Part shown: positions 1 to 5,454 of the stretch, in pieces
How positions within the stretch are numbered: position 1 is the stretch's first letter
Layout: the number at the start of each line of letters is the position of its first letter
Source: Halieaceae bacterium
Lineage (GTDB): Bacteria; Pseudomonadota; Gammaproteobacteria; Pseudomonadales; Halieaceae
Length of the DNA: 18,543 nucleotides
Assembly (NCBI GenBank): GCA_009886815.1
Contig: QXYP01000034.1
Coordinates: 1 to 18,543 of the forward strand
Reading direction: 5' to 3'
Translations under genes and position numbers: made by a program
Notes under the pieces: model-generated
The model's input: the letters and a program-made list of their open reading frames with translations, nothing else
What the model was told of the DNA's origin: nothing
Databases searched by the model: none

Positions 1-50
1 GGGGGGAAATCGAAATTGAGGGGGCACAGAGAGAGCTCCCACAAAATATA

Positions 51-176
51 TTGAGCATGCTTATATATACATGCATTAAATATTTTATACATTGGGGGTT
101 ACAGTGCACGTAATAAACGCGGTACAATCCCAAGCGATGGCACGACGGCTGCCGTCAGCGGAGGGGCGCAACCCCT
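51..176 (+). promoter_or_regulatory. AT-rich leader with two hairpins before the first small-gene operon
   Basis: This gene-free stretch is AT-rich between about 45 and 95 and contains the inverted repeat GCATG/CATGC (55-74). A TACAAT hexamer at 123-128 could be a -10 box, but no good -35 lies at the right distance (TTACAG at 99-104 is poor). Two perfect small hairpins follow: GACGG-CTG-CCGTC (144-156) and AGGGG-CGCAA-CCCCT (162-176). They sit just before the first ORF and would lie in its 5' untranslated RNA. Promoter function is inferred; the hairpins are directly visible. Bases 1-50 hold nothing recognisable. Confidence 0.4.
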
Positions 177-197
177 AGTAAATAAAGGTAGAGAACG

Positions 198-413
198 ATG
201 AAAAGAGAGACACACATAGCACTAGATCTGATGATCATTACCCTAGTAGTTTCAGCACTAGGCGTGATGCTATTCACACCCGACACCATTAGGGCGGCAA
301 TAGAGCAATACGCGGTAGCAGGGGTTCTGATTGTCACCATGGGCGCCATCATCCTATGCGGTAGTGCATCTAACAGAGAGAGCGATAACAGCGATCAGGG
401 TGGCCAATCATGA
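198..413 (+). CDS. Small two-helix membrane protein
   Basis: This 71-residue product has two hydrophobic stretches, about residues 9-26 (LDLMIITLVVSALGVMLF) and 38-55 (YAVAGVLIVTMGAIILCG). They are separated by a short polar loop and followed by a hydrophilic, Ser/Asp-rich tail. This is the pattern of a small inner-membrane protein with two helices. The ATG is preceded by a weak purine-rich site (AAGG about 10 bases upstream). It is the first gene of a chain in which each stop overlaps the next start as ATGA, so translational coupling is likely. I do not recognise the family. A holin is conceivable from size and topology, but nothing nearby resembles an endolysin, so I do not call it that. 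Confidence 0.6.
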   Translation: MKRETHIALDLMIITLVVSALGVMLFTPDTIRAAIEQYAVAGVLIVTMGAIILCGSASNRESDNSDQGGQS

Positions 414-529
414 GCCGCCTTGAAGTGTTAGCAGTGGGCGGGTTGTTCGCCTTGGGTGGGGTGGCCATCACGGCCGCCCTATATCAACTTGCTTGGACTG
501 TGCACACCATAGCGGGGTCACTGTCATGA
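410..529 (+). CDS. 39-residue single-helix membrane peptide
   Basis: The start ATG overlaps the stop of the gene before it (ATGA). The peptide begins MSRLEVLAVGG and has one hydrophobic segment, about residues 5-25, ending in an aromatic and polar tail (QLAWTVHTIAGSLS). Its own stop overlaps the next start in the same ATGA arrangement, which is the main evidence that it is translated. The function is unknown; it is probably a membrane-inserted small protein. Confidence 0.5.
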   Translation: MSRLEVLAVGGLFALGGVAITAALYQLAWTVHTIAGSLS

Positions 530-672
530 GCTGGGGTGTTATGGATATAGGCGGGCGCGTGCTAGGCATGCTTGCCACGTTTCCCACATACGCGGCCGCG
601 GCCGATTGGGTGGAGTATCACCCCGACCATGCGCGTTTGATGGTGGTAGAAATCGACGGGGGTGATTCATGA
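526..672 (+). CDS. 48-residue hypothetical protein
   Basis: The ORF is linked by ATGA overlaps at both ends to its neighbours. The product begins MSWGVMDIGGRVLG and continues with a predicted beta-beta-alpha pattern: a short VMDIGG strand, an Ala-rich helix (YAAAADWVEYHP) and a closing strand (RLMVVEID). That reads as a small soluble fold rather than a membrane peptide. I do not recognise a family. Support comes from the chained overlaps and from sensible amino-acid composition. Confidence 0.5.
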   Translation: MSWGVMDIGGRVLGMLATFPTYAAAADWVEYHPDHARLMVVEIDGGDS

Positions 673-818
673 GACTACACCCAGAAATCGCGGCTAGCGT
701 TAACGAGGGGTCACAGGCGGCCGCTATATCCCACTACCGACCGACTGCACCGGCGCCCGTTAAACGATTCACGCGCGGAGAAATCCGCGCCTATATCAAG
801 GCTAGGGGGCAAGCATGA
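669..818 (+). CDS. 49-residue basic hypothetical protein
   Basis: This is the fourth member of the ATGA-coupled chain; its stop overlaps the ATG of the 815 gene. The product begins MRLHPEIAASVN, has a Pro/Ala-rich middle and ends in a basic helix (RFTRGEIRAYIKARGQA). The positive tail could bind nucleic acid or a partner protein, but that is only a guess from composition. No family is recognised. Confidence 0.5.
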   Translation: MRLHPEIAASVNEGSQAAAISHYRPTAPAPVKRFTRGEIRAYIKARGQA

Positions 819-1105
819 ACGCGCAACAATATACGGTTAGATCGAATCGCGGGCGGGCGCGTATATGGATCGAAGGCGCCCGCCTAGAGCGCGCCGGATT
901 CACTGCAGGCGCGCACTACACCATCAGCACCAAAGCCGGCGTTATGTCGCTCAGACTGTCGGACGACGGCCGCAAGGTATCGGGCAAAGCCGGCCGCCCG
1001 ATTATCGATATCACGGGCGCCAATTGCGCGCCATTCATCACAGGCGATTCCGTCGCCATCAATTACCGATCTAATGGGATCACAATTAAGGAGAACCAAT
1101 CATGA
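815..1105 (+). CDS. Small phage protein with SymE/AbrB-like N-terminal region
   Basis: The product has 96 residues and is predicted to be almost all beta strand. The segment from about residue 14 (RARIWIEGARLERAGFTAG) followed by HYTISTKAGVMSLRL resembles the start of SymE/AbrB-like swapped-hairpin proteins, where a short strand and an EAGF-type turn precede a second strand pair. A conserved-looking core, KVSGKAGRPIIDITG (about 54-68), follows and ends in GDSVAINYRSNGITI. I recall similar short phage proteins of unknown role, but I cannot assign a named family with certainty. It sits in the middle of the ATGA-coupled operon. DNA or RNA binding is possible by analogy with AbrB folds. Confidence 0.6.
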   Translation: MNAQQYTVRSNRGRARIWIEGARLERAGFTAGAHYTISTKAGVMSLRLSDDGRKVSGKAGRPIIDITGANCAPFITGDSVAINYRSNGITIKENQS

Positions 1106-1557
1106 TTCACACAGCGTGTTTTTTGGCTAATGAAGGCATAGCAAATTTTCAGTTTATGCTTTTGCTCACTGCGTCAGAATATGGCGAGCCCGCAATGTAC
1201 CGATTCGCGCGCGACTTTTACGCGATCGATACAAGCGATCCCGAGTCGCTCGCTCTAACCTTAGAGCATGAGAAAACCGACTTCATTTATACGTCGGTGA
1301 TTGACGTGATAGAAACTGCGACTGGTTGCGACGATTTCAAACTGAGCGAAATAGACGCGACCGAGTGTGAAGAGGGGCGCGACTATCACACCCCGCTCGA
1401 GTGTCAGATAACGGACTATGAATTGCTTTTGATCGCCGTTAACGGGGCACACCCGACACCTGAGATCGTGATCAAAACAATCGGGGGCGGCGAAGAATTT
1501 CACGCCTACACCCATGATCAGCATGAAGGCCAAACCGTCTCCGCCTTCCTGAGATAG
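1102..1557 (+). CDS. Acidic hypothetical protein, last of the ATGA chain
   Basis: The 151-residue product starts at an ATG that overlaps the previous stop. It is strongly acidic, with clusters such as DATECEEGRDY, and has scattered Cys (C6, C75, C87, C102) that do not form a CxxC zinc site. Predicted alpha/beta mixture; the N-terminal segment (ACFLANEGIANFQFMLLLTASEYG) is hydrophobic but broken by polar residues, so it is unlikely to be a membrane helix. It is followed 15 bases later by the first terminator-leader cassette, which marks the end of this transcription unit. No family is recognised. High acidity is common in phage host-takeover proteins, but there is no direct evidence of that here. 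Confidence 0.6.
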   Translation: MIHTACFLANEGIANFQFMLLLTASEYGEPAMYRFARDFYAIDTSDPESLALTLEHEKTDFIYTSVIDVIETATGCDDFKLSEIDATECEEGRDYHTPLECQITDYELLLIAVNGAHPTPEIVIKTIGGGEEFHAYTHDQHEGQTVSAFLR

Positions 1558-1572
1558 GCGCCCCAAATTATC

Positions 1573-1643
1573 AACCCCCGACCGGTTCGGCCGCGGGGGT
1601 TTTTCGGTGCCAGAAACTGGCAAACGGGCGCGACCGAATCGCG
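1573..1643 (+). terminator. Terminator-leader cassette, copy 1 (divergent copy)
   Basis: The stem is CCCCC (1575-1579) with GGGGG (1595-1599), with an inner CGG-TTCGG-CCG hairpin and a run of T after it, so it reads as an intrinsic terminator for the 198-1557 operon. The tail continues as CGGTGCCAG, matching the tail of the three other copies. The downstream part differs from them: it has GCCAG-AAA-CTGGC (1609-1621) and CGCGA-CCGAA-TCGCG (1629-1643) hairpins in place of the GGCTA-loop hairpin. An AAGAGG ribosome site and the ATG at 1664 follow. Confidence 0.75.
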
Positions 1644-1663
1644 ATCAAAAAGAGGTTAAAACC

Positions 1664-2290
1664 ATGCTTAGCAAAACCAGCAAAATGCCGTGTAAATCGT
1701 GGTCACTGGAAGCCGTGACACACTGCCCCGCATCCAAGGGTAAAGACGGCGAATTGGTGCCCGCCTGCAGTGGATGCTATGCCGCGGGTGGGTTCTACAA
1801 AATGCCGGCCGCGCGCAACCTACGCGCACACAATGCGGCCGACTGGAAGCGTGCGGGGTGGGTGTCGGACATGGTGGCGGCGATCGGATCGGCGCCCTAT
1901 TTTAGGTGGTTCGATTCGGGTGACATGTACGCGCTAAAACTGGCGCGCAAAATTGAGCAGGTTATTGCCCGCACACCTGACACTCGCCACTGGTTACCGA
2001 CGCGCATGCACAAGTTCCCAAAGTTCGGTTTAGTGCTGGCAGATATCCAAGCTTTGCCCAATGCCACTGTGCGGTACTCTAGCGACTCTGTGAGCGGCGA
2101 AATTATCGCGGGTGAATGCACCAGCACAATAATTGCGGACGGGCAGAACGATACTACCGCGACCGTTTGCCGCGCGTATGAAAGGGGCGGCAAGTGTGGC
2201 GACTGTCGCGCGTGCTGGGATCGATCCGTACAGGTGATTGCCTATGTCGCGCATGGTCGGGCTATGGCGCGCGTAATCGCGTCGGGTTGA
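1664..2290 (+). CDS. GP88-family cysteine-cluster protein
   Basis: The 208-residue product shows the pattern I associate with the phage Gene-product-88 family. It has an N-terminal CPASKG...ACSGCYA block (C21, C35, C38), an FRWFDSGDM segment (about 81-88), and a C-terminal Cys cluster C169...C178GDC181RAC184W. The cysteines suggest bound zinc or an iron-sulfur cluster. A distant likeness of the CxxC-Y block to radical-SAM-type proteins is inference only. No biochemical function is established for this family to my knowledge. The start at 1664 is chosen over an in-frame ATG at 1607 because 1607 lies inside the terminator-leader cassette and 1664 has an AAGAGG site 8 bases upstream. It is a single-gene unit bounded by terminators on both sides. 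Confidence 0.75.
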   Translation: MLSKTSKMPCKSWSLEAVTHCPASKGKDGELVPACSGCYAAGGFYKMPAARNLRAHNAADWKRAGWVSDMVAAIGSAPYFRWFDSGDMYALKLARKIEQVIARTPDTRHWLPTRMHKFPKFGLVLADIQALPNATVRYSSDSVSGEIIAGECTSTIIADGQNDTTATVCRAYERGGKCGDCRACWDRSVQVIAYVAHGRAMARVIASG

Positions 2291-2306
2291 TCCTCCGCAG
2301 TACTCG

Positions 2307-2332
2307 GGCGCCTTCATAGGCGCCTTTTTTTT
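2307..2332 (+). terminator. Intrinsic terminator after the GP88 gene
   Basis: A perfect hairpin, GGCGCC-TTCATA-GGCGCC, is followed by eight T residues (2325-2332). It lies 16 bases after the stop of the GP88-family gene. Confidence 0.9.
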
Positions 2333-2526
2333 GTCTGGGTGTCAGTGGCAGGCGATCACGGCCGCAGTACTCACACCCATACAGGCGCCCTATTAGATAT
2401 CCTTTTTCCCGCCCGGAGGGCTCTGCTGCAGTCGCGCTGCCATGGGGCCAGGTGGCAGAATTTACGCGGGCGCTCGGGGTTGAACTCAGCGCGGGCGCCC
2501 CCATTATTTGAGCCGGCCGCAGTTCT

Positions 2527-2542
2527 CGAGCTCGCGAGCTCG
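2527..2542. repeat. 16-bp perfect palindrome
   Basis: CGAGCTCGCGAGCTCG is its own reverse complement and consists of two copies of the 8-bp palindrome CGAGCTCG. It contains two SacI-type GAGCTC sites and a central NruI-type TCGCGA. It could extrude as a small cruciform or bind a symmetric protein; no function is shown. Confidence 0.7.
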
Positions 2543-2554
2543 GAGCGATTTCGG

Positions 2555-2645
2555 CCGGATTTTTTGGGCTCACTGCCTTAACTGCATTTCGGGCATTTCC
2601 TAATTTTTCGGGGTTTGGCCGGATTTTCCGGATTTGCCCGGATTT
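2555..2645 (+). repeat. CCGGATTT direct repeats
   Basis: The octamer CCGGATTT occurs at 2555-2562, 2619-2626, 2628-2635 and 2638-2645. The last three are spaced 9 and 10 bases, close to one helical turn, and they lead directly into the AGAAAAT array. The spacing would put bound protein on one face of the helix, as in iterons, but copy number is low. Confidence 0.55.
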
Positions 2646-2665
2646 GCACCGATCGACCCCAGACC

Positions 2666-2800
2666 CCCAGAAAATCTGCCACCCCAGAAAATCGGGGGCA
2701 GAAAATCTCCCACCCCAGAAAATCGGGGGCAGAAAATCCCCCACCCCAGAAAATTTGCCACCCCAGAAAATCTTGGTGCGCCCCACTATGCCCAGAAAAT
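2666..2800. repeat. AGAAAAT repeat array 1
   Basis: Eight copies of the core AGAAAAT(C/T) start at about 2669, 2686, 2700, 2717, 2731, 2748, 2765 and 2794. Steps are mostly 17 or 14 bases, giving a 31-bp double unit repeated almost exactly. Most cores are flanked by C-runs on the left and G-runs on the right (CCCC-AGAAAATC-GGGG), so each can form a short hairpin with the core in the loop. Two further arrays with the same core occur at 5344-5444 and 6886-6974. The long ORFs through the array on both strands are by-products of the repeat having no stop codons. Confidence 0.85.
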
Positions 2801-2869
2801 TTCGCAGCTCCGGAGTCCCTGGGTGGGGTGACCCAGGGGCAGTGTGGCTGCCGCCGAGCTGCGAAATTT
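2797..2869. repeat. Y-shaped inverted repeat (three-way junction)
   Basis: A perfect 14-bp inverted repeat, AAATTTCGCAGCTC (2797-2810) and GAGCTGCGAAATTT (2856-2869), encloses two further perfect hairpins. These are CCCTGGGT/ACCCAGGG (2817-2824 with 2831-2838) and GGCAG/CTGCC (2838-2842 with 2848-2852, sharing one base with the first). The fold is a Y or T shape like those of some viral terminal or origin hairpins, or of a structured RNA. Its left arm begins within the last copy of repeat array 1. It lies just upstream of the promoter at 2877-2906. Confidence 0.8.
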
Positions 2870-2876
2870 AAGGGTG

Positions 2877-2906
2877 TTGTCACTGCTTTATTGACGGTGC
2901 TACAAT
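2877..2906 (+). promoter_or_regulatory. Sigma70-like promoter
   Basis: TTGTCA (2877-2882), an 18-base spacer and TACAAT (2901-2906) each match the consensus at five of six positions. Transcription would begin near 2913, leaving a short leader with a CGGG/CCCG stem before the AAGG site and the ATG at 2954. It would drive the 2954-4519 operon. The nearby TTGACG at 2891 is too close to TACAAT to be the -35 box. Confidence 0.65.
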
Positions 2907-2953
2907 AGGCGTTCCGGCGGGGGAAACCCGTCATACATTAGAAGGTAAATACC

Positions 2954-3820
2954 ATGTCAATCGCAAACACTCAGTGGGAAAACTACGACAACATCGACGC
3001 ATTCAAGACTATTCTTAATGCGCTCCGACCTTGGGGCTATACCGATGAGAGCTGGGGCAATGACGCCTGCCCTAAAATCTGCCTGCTCGGCGATGCAATG
3101 AACGAGCAAAACATAACCATATTTGTCGGCTTCCAAGACACCGCATTCAACGATGCCGAAGTCGGTAGCATGATGTACTACGTATCGCACAATGATGACT
3201 TTGCCTACGACCTTGGCATTCCCCACGTCTATTACGGTGGCAATAGCATCACTCAGGTTATCGCAGTCGCTAAGGCTATCAGTGCGGCTCAGGAAACTTA
3301 CTCGGAGCTACTCGGCAACGGCTATAAAATCATTTCTACCGGTGGCGGTTGCACTGCGTGGGCAAAAGAACTTGGTGAAGCTATGGTCACCGTGAACTGC
3401 GACAGCTCAGCAGTGCTCACAGAAGAGTATGCAAGCATGCCACGATCGTCCGAGCTGGTTTCTATCGGCGTCTATGACAGTGAGGGATCGCCAGTGTGGG
3501 GCGATGGCACCGACCTCGACGGCAGTGAAGGCTACTCATTCGTCCGCATTGGTGATCGCCGCGGTCTAGCAGAATCTCTCGCAATCGCGGAGGAAGTCTG
3601 CCGCCTTGAGGGGATCAAGAAAATCGACCTGATAAACGATCTATCCACCGTCTATCAATCGCTACTGTTTAAGCATTTCACCAAGTACGGCTATAGCTGG
3701 AGCGCGGACGATTTGCTCGCCGCCTACGGCGCACAACTGAACCCGAGAGAATTGCGAGTGATCAGAACATTCATCAAATTCTTTGACGCTATCCAAGACA
3801 TCGAAAAGGGAGCCAAGTAA
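2954..3820 (+). CDS. 288-residue hypothetical protein
   Basis: This is the largest gene of the left accessory region and the first behind a clear promoter; GAAGGT lies 7 bases upstream of its ATG. The product looks soluble and alpha/beta. Two segments share a layout, suggesting an internal duplication: about 50-115 (ITIFVGFQDTAF...ITQVIAVAKAISAAQ) and about 165-225 (VSIGVYDSEG...GLAESLAIAEEVCRL). In each, a strand and acidic loop are followed by an Ala-rich helix. The C-terminal third is helical and ends in IRTFIKFFDAIQDIEKGAK. No catalytic motif or known family is recognised. The next gene overlaps its stop by one base (TAATG). Confidence 0.75.
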   Translation: MSIANTQWENYDNIDAFKTILNALRPWGYTDESWGNDACPKICLLGDAMNEQNITIFVGFQDTAFNDAEVGSMMYYVSHNDDFAYDLGIPHVYYGGNSITQVIAVAKAISAAQETYSELLGNGYKIISTGGGCTAWAKELGEAMVTVNCDSSAVLTEEYASMPRSSELVSIGVYDSEGSPVWGDGTDLDGSEGYSFVRIGDRRGLAESLAIAEEVCRLEGIKKIDLINDLSTVYQSLLFKHFTKYGYSWSADDLLAAYGAQLNPRELRVIRTFIKFFDAIQDIEKGAK

Positions 3821-3996
3821 TGAAGTCATACAAAATAGAAGCGACAGTGGTAATGGAAATCGAAATCGACCTGATGGCGCCCGATGAGGATACGGCTCTC
3901 GAACTTGTGGGCGAGGCAGATTTTTCAGAGGTGAAGGGGTTGTTTACTGAGCATGGTTTTTTAGGTGTCCGAGTTTGCGAGGTGACAGAGCAATGA
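3820..3996 (+). CDS. 58-residue acidic hypothetical protein
   Basis: The ATG overlaps the TAA of the previous gene by one base, and its own stop overlaps the next ATG (ATGA). It begins MKSYKIEATVVMEIEIDLMAPDEDTALEL, with a strand-strand-helix pattern, then a C-terminal strand (GVRVCEVTE). This is the outline of a small ferredoxin-like half fold common in phage accessory proteins. The function is unknown. Confidence 0.6.
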   Translation: MKSYKIEATVVMEIEIDLMAPDEDTALELVGEADFSEVKGLFTEHGFLGVRVCEVTEQ

Positions 3997-4355
3997 ACAA
4001 TTTTTATACAGCAGTAGAGGGCAAGACTTTTCTAGAACAGCCGGTGTTCAAATTCACCGGCGAGCGGCTTGCCATCATCGACCGCAGTGTATGCGATTTC
4101 GACGGGTGCGAATTCATAGTGATGAAAGACCCAGACAAAATCTACTCCTGGGTTGTGATTCACCCGGATAGCCTGCCCATGATGCGCGACCGGTTGGATG
4201 ATCATTTGTGGAGCTGGCTGATAGACGCGCCTGCAGACTCGCCGGTGCCCACTGTCGGCGTGACTCTCTACTGCGGCGAACTTGAGTACGCTCTAGACAC
4301 CGATGCCGACTCCGATGATCTGAAATTGGCGTGGCCATTTAGGAACGATCTCTGA
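3993..4355 (+). CDS. 120-residue hypothetical protein
   Basis: The start is taken at the ATG of the ATGA overlap rather than at an in-frame TTG at 3975. The product begins MNNFYTAVEGKTFLEQPVF. It has mixed strands and one helix (MMRDRLDDHLWSWLIDAP), then an acidic C-terminal part (ALDTDADSDDL). A pair CDFDGC (Cys 34 and 39) is present but no second pair. I recognise no family. It lies inside the operon starting at 2954 and overlaps the next gene by one base. Confidence 0.65.
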   Translation: MNNFYTAVEGKTFLEQPVFKFTGERLAIIDRSVCDFDGCEFIVMKDPDKIYSWVVIHPDSLPMMRDRLDDHLWSWLIDAPADSPVPTVGVTLYCGELEYALDTDADSDDLKLAWPFRNDL

Positions 4356-4519
4356 TGCATACCTGCACAAACTGCGGCGAGAAAAACACGCTGGGTGATT
4401 GTTGCCCAGCGTGCGCGGCGTTCGACTGCGATGCCTGCGGAGAGCAGATAGATTTCGATGCTGATATCTACTGCGAGAAAACAGAACGGCGCCTGTGCAT
4501 CGACTGCGCGCCCAGCTGA
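4355..4519 (+). CDS. Tiny double zinc-ribbon protein
   Basis: This 54-residue product (MHTCTNCGEKNTLG...) carries ten cysteines, including the pairs C4xxC7, C17xxC20, C25xxC28 and C48xxC51. That fits two zinc-ribbon or treble-clef knuckles in tandem. Its ATG overlaps the previous stop (TGATG), and it ends 17 bases before terminator-leader cassette copy 2, so it closes the operon. Such mini zinc-finger proteins are common in phage accessory regions and often bind nucleic acid or host proteins. No specific role can be named. Confidence 0.65.
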   Translation: MHTCTNCGEKNTLGDCCPACAAFDCDACGEQIDFDADIYCEKTERRLCIDCAPS

Positions 4520-4536
4520 GAGCCCATAGATTCTAT

Positions 4537-4600
4537 GCCCCCACCGGTTAGGCCGCGGGGGCTTTCTGGTGCCAGCGGAGGCTATCCGCATCAACCGAGG
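4537..4600 (+). terminator. Terminator-leader cassette, copy 2
   Basis: GCCCCC (4537-4542) pairs with GGGGGC (4557-4562), with an inner CGG-TTAGG-CCG hairpin, then TTT and CTGGTGCCAG (4566-4575). A second hairpin follows, CGGA-GGCTA-TCCG (4576-4588), and then a GAGGA ribosome site before the ATG at 4609. A separate small inverted repeat, CATAG-ATT-CTATG, lies just upstream (4525-4537). It ends the 2954-4519 operon and forms the leader of the 4609 gene. Confidence 0.85.
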
Positions 4601-4608
4601 AAATAACC

Positions 4609-4959
4609 ATGAAGGTACAAAAGACACTCAATCAAAAGCAGGTAAAGCAGTTGTACAAAGCGAGCGTTGCCGACCCCAAGAACTCAGGCTTTTATCTGGC
4701 CAAAGATCACGGCGCCTATATCGGCGCAGGCATCCTAGGCGAGGGCGGAGCAGTCTTCTATTTCGCGGGGTGCGACCCGCAGAAGAATGACGACTATTAC
4801 GATGAGGCAGGCTACAAATTCGGGTACGACGATTTCGGCCAGCTGTTTGATACCGAGAATGATATTGCCCTGCTGAAAAAGTGCGCCGATGAAGACCGCA
4901 AGATTCAGTTCACCGTGACCGAGTCAGCCATTCAGATCAAAAGCTGGCGTTGCGCGTAA
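4609..4959 (+). CDS. DUF3085-like protein
   Basis: The 116-residue product contains a central block that fits my memory of the DUF3085 family. A surface strand GFYLAKDHGAYIGAG (about 27-41) leads to GGAVFYFAGCDPQKNDDYYDEA (about 46-67) and then GYDDFGQLFD (about 72-81). The N-terminus is a short helix (NQKQVKQLYKASVADP). DUF3085 proteins occur on plasmids and phages and have no known activity that I can state. The gene stands alone between cassette copies 2 and 3, each providing a terminator and the next ribosome site. Confidence 0.65.
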   Translation: MKVQKTLNQKQVKQLYKASVADPKNSGFYLAKDHGAYIGAGILGEGGAVFYFAGCDPQKNDDYYDEAGYKFGYDDFGQLFDTENDIALLKKCADEDRKIQFTVTESAIQIKSWRCA

Positions 4960-4974
4960 CCCACCCCAATCGAC

Positions 4975-5040
4975 AACCCCCACCGGTGCGGCCGCGGGGG
5001 TTTTCTGGTGCCAGCGTGGGCTACACGCATCAACAGAGGA
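4975..5040 (+). terminator. Terminator-leader cassette, copy 3
   Basis: AACCCCC (4975-4981) pairs with GGGGGTT (4996-5002), with an inner CGG-TGCGG-CCG hairpin, then TTTT and CTGGTGCCAG (5005-5014). The second hairpin is CGTG-GGCTA-CACG (5015-5027), with the same loop as copy 2 but different, still paired, stem bases. An AGAGGAAGGA ribosome site leads to the ATG at 5048. Confidence 0.85.
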
Positions 5041-5047
5041 AGGAACA

Positions 5048-5245
5048 ATGAGGACAGAGGTATTTGAGTATAGCGAGAGGATGGTGTGCGACACCTGTGG
5101 CACAAACGATCAGGTGCACTACAACCTAGTTTGTTTTCACGGCAGGGACGGATTTATGCAAGACCCTGACATTGCAGTCTGGTGTGAGAACTGCGGCGGC
5201 GAAGCCGACATGGTCGATCCGGAGTTCTACGAGCCGGCCGAATAA
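5048..5245 (+). CDS. 65-residue zinc-ribbon-like protein
   Basis: Two CxxC knuckles (C14-D-T-C17 and C46-E-N-C49) are separated by about 28 residues, as in a classical zinc ribbon. The rest is acidic, ending PEFYEPAE. A strong AGAGGAAGGA site precedes the ATG. It stands alone between cassette copy 3 and the palindrome and repeat array at 5261-5444. It is likely a small nucleic-acid- or protein-binding adaptor; no family is identified. Confidence 0.65.
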   Translation: MRTEVFEYSERMVCDTCGTNDQVHYNLVCFHGRDGFMQDPDIAVWCENCGGEADMVDPEFYEPAE

Positions 5246-5260
5246 CTCGCCAGTGCGCCC

Positions 5261-5340
5261 GCAGCATTTGTGCTGCCGGTGGGCCCGGCCCGAGCTGACC
5301 CAGGGCCGAGCGCCCCAGGGCCGGCTGGGTTCGACCGAGC
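5261..5340. repeat. Nested GC-rich inverted repeats next to array 2
   Basis: The hairpin GCAGCA-TTTG-TGCTGC (5261-5276) is perfect. It is followed by an imperfect set of symmetric segments including CCGGCCC/GGGCCGG and ACCCAG/CTGGGT, and two copies of CCCAGGGCCG. The string TGACCCAGGG also occurs inside the Y-shaped repeat at 2797-2869. Both repeat arrays therefore sit next to related palindromic sequence, in opposite order. No T-run follows, so it is not an obvious terminator. Confidence 0.55.
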
Positions 5341-5343
5341 CAT

Positions 5344-5444
5344 GGTGCCCAGAAAATTTGGCACCGCCCAGAAAATCGGGGGCAGGAAATCGGGGGGCAG
5401 AAAATCTTCCCCCCAGAAAATCGGGGTGTATACCCAGAAAATTT
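5344..5444. repeat. AGAAAAT repeat array 2
   Basis: There are six copies of AG(A/G)AAAT(C/T), beginning near 5351, 5370, 5384, 5399, 5415 and 5435. The first is a perfect hairpin, GGTGCC (5344-5349) / GGCACC (5360-5365), around the core. Others are flanked by C-runs and G-runs as in array 1. The last copy runs straight into the GGAGG ribosome site of the 5455 gene. Confidence 0.8.
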
Positions 5445-5454
5445 GGAGGACGTT

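Larger units (their letters stand above)
2333..2665. other. Gene-free, repeat-rich region
   Basis: No credible gene lies here; the open frames are short, show no ribosome site and have composition unlike proteins. It contains the sequence CCGCAGTACTC near 2361, repeated from the terminator region at about 2295, the hairpin CTGCCA/TGGCAG near 2438-2459, a GCGCT/AGCGC inverted repeat near 2470-2495, a 16-bp perfect palindrome and a set of CCGGATTT direct repeats (both listed separately). The density of symmetric sequence suggests a structural or cis-acting role, such as replication, packaging or recombination. I cannot say which. Confidence 0.6.

Noticed and set aside
198..529. Holin or lysis pair from the small membrane ORFs
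   Set aside because: Size and helices fit, but there is no endolysin or spanin gene nearby, so the call would be a guess.
2339..2581. 80-codon plus-strand ORF
   Set aside because: No ribosome site, composition unlike protein, and it runs across palindromes of a non-coding region.
2666..2800. CRISPR array
   Set aside because: The unit is 14-17 bases with no unique spacers, and no cas gene is present.
2797..2869. tRNA from the cloverleaf-like fold
   Set aside because: There is no anticodon arm, T-loop consensus or CCA end, and only two inner hairpins.
2891..2906. Promoter TTGACG with TACAAT
   Set aside because: Only four bases separate the two boxes; TTGTCA at 2877 gives the right spacing instead.
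2578..2934. 118- and 97-codon ORFs through repeat array 1 on both strands
   Set aside because: They arise because the repeat has no stop codon; the products are low-complexity and have no ribosome site.
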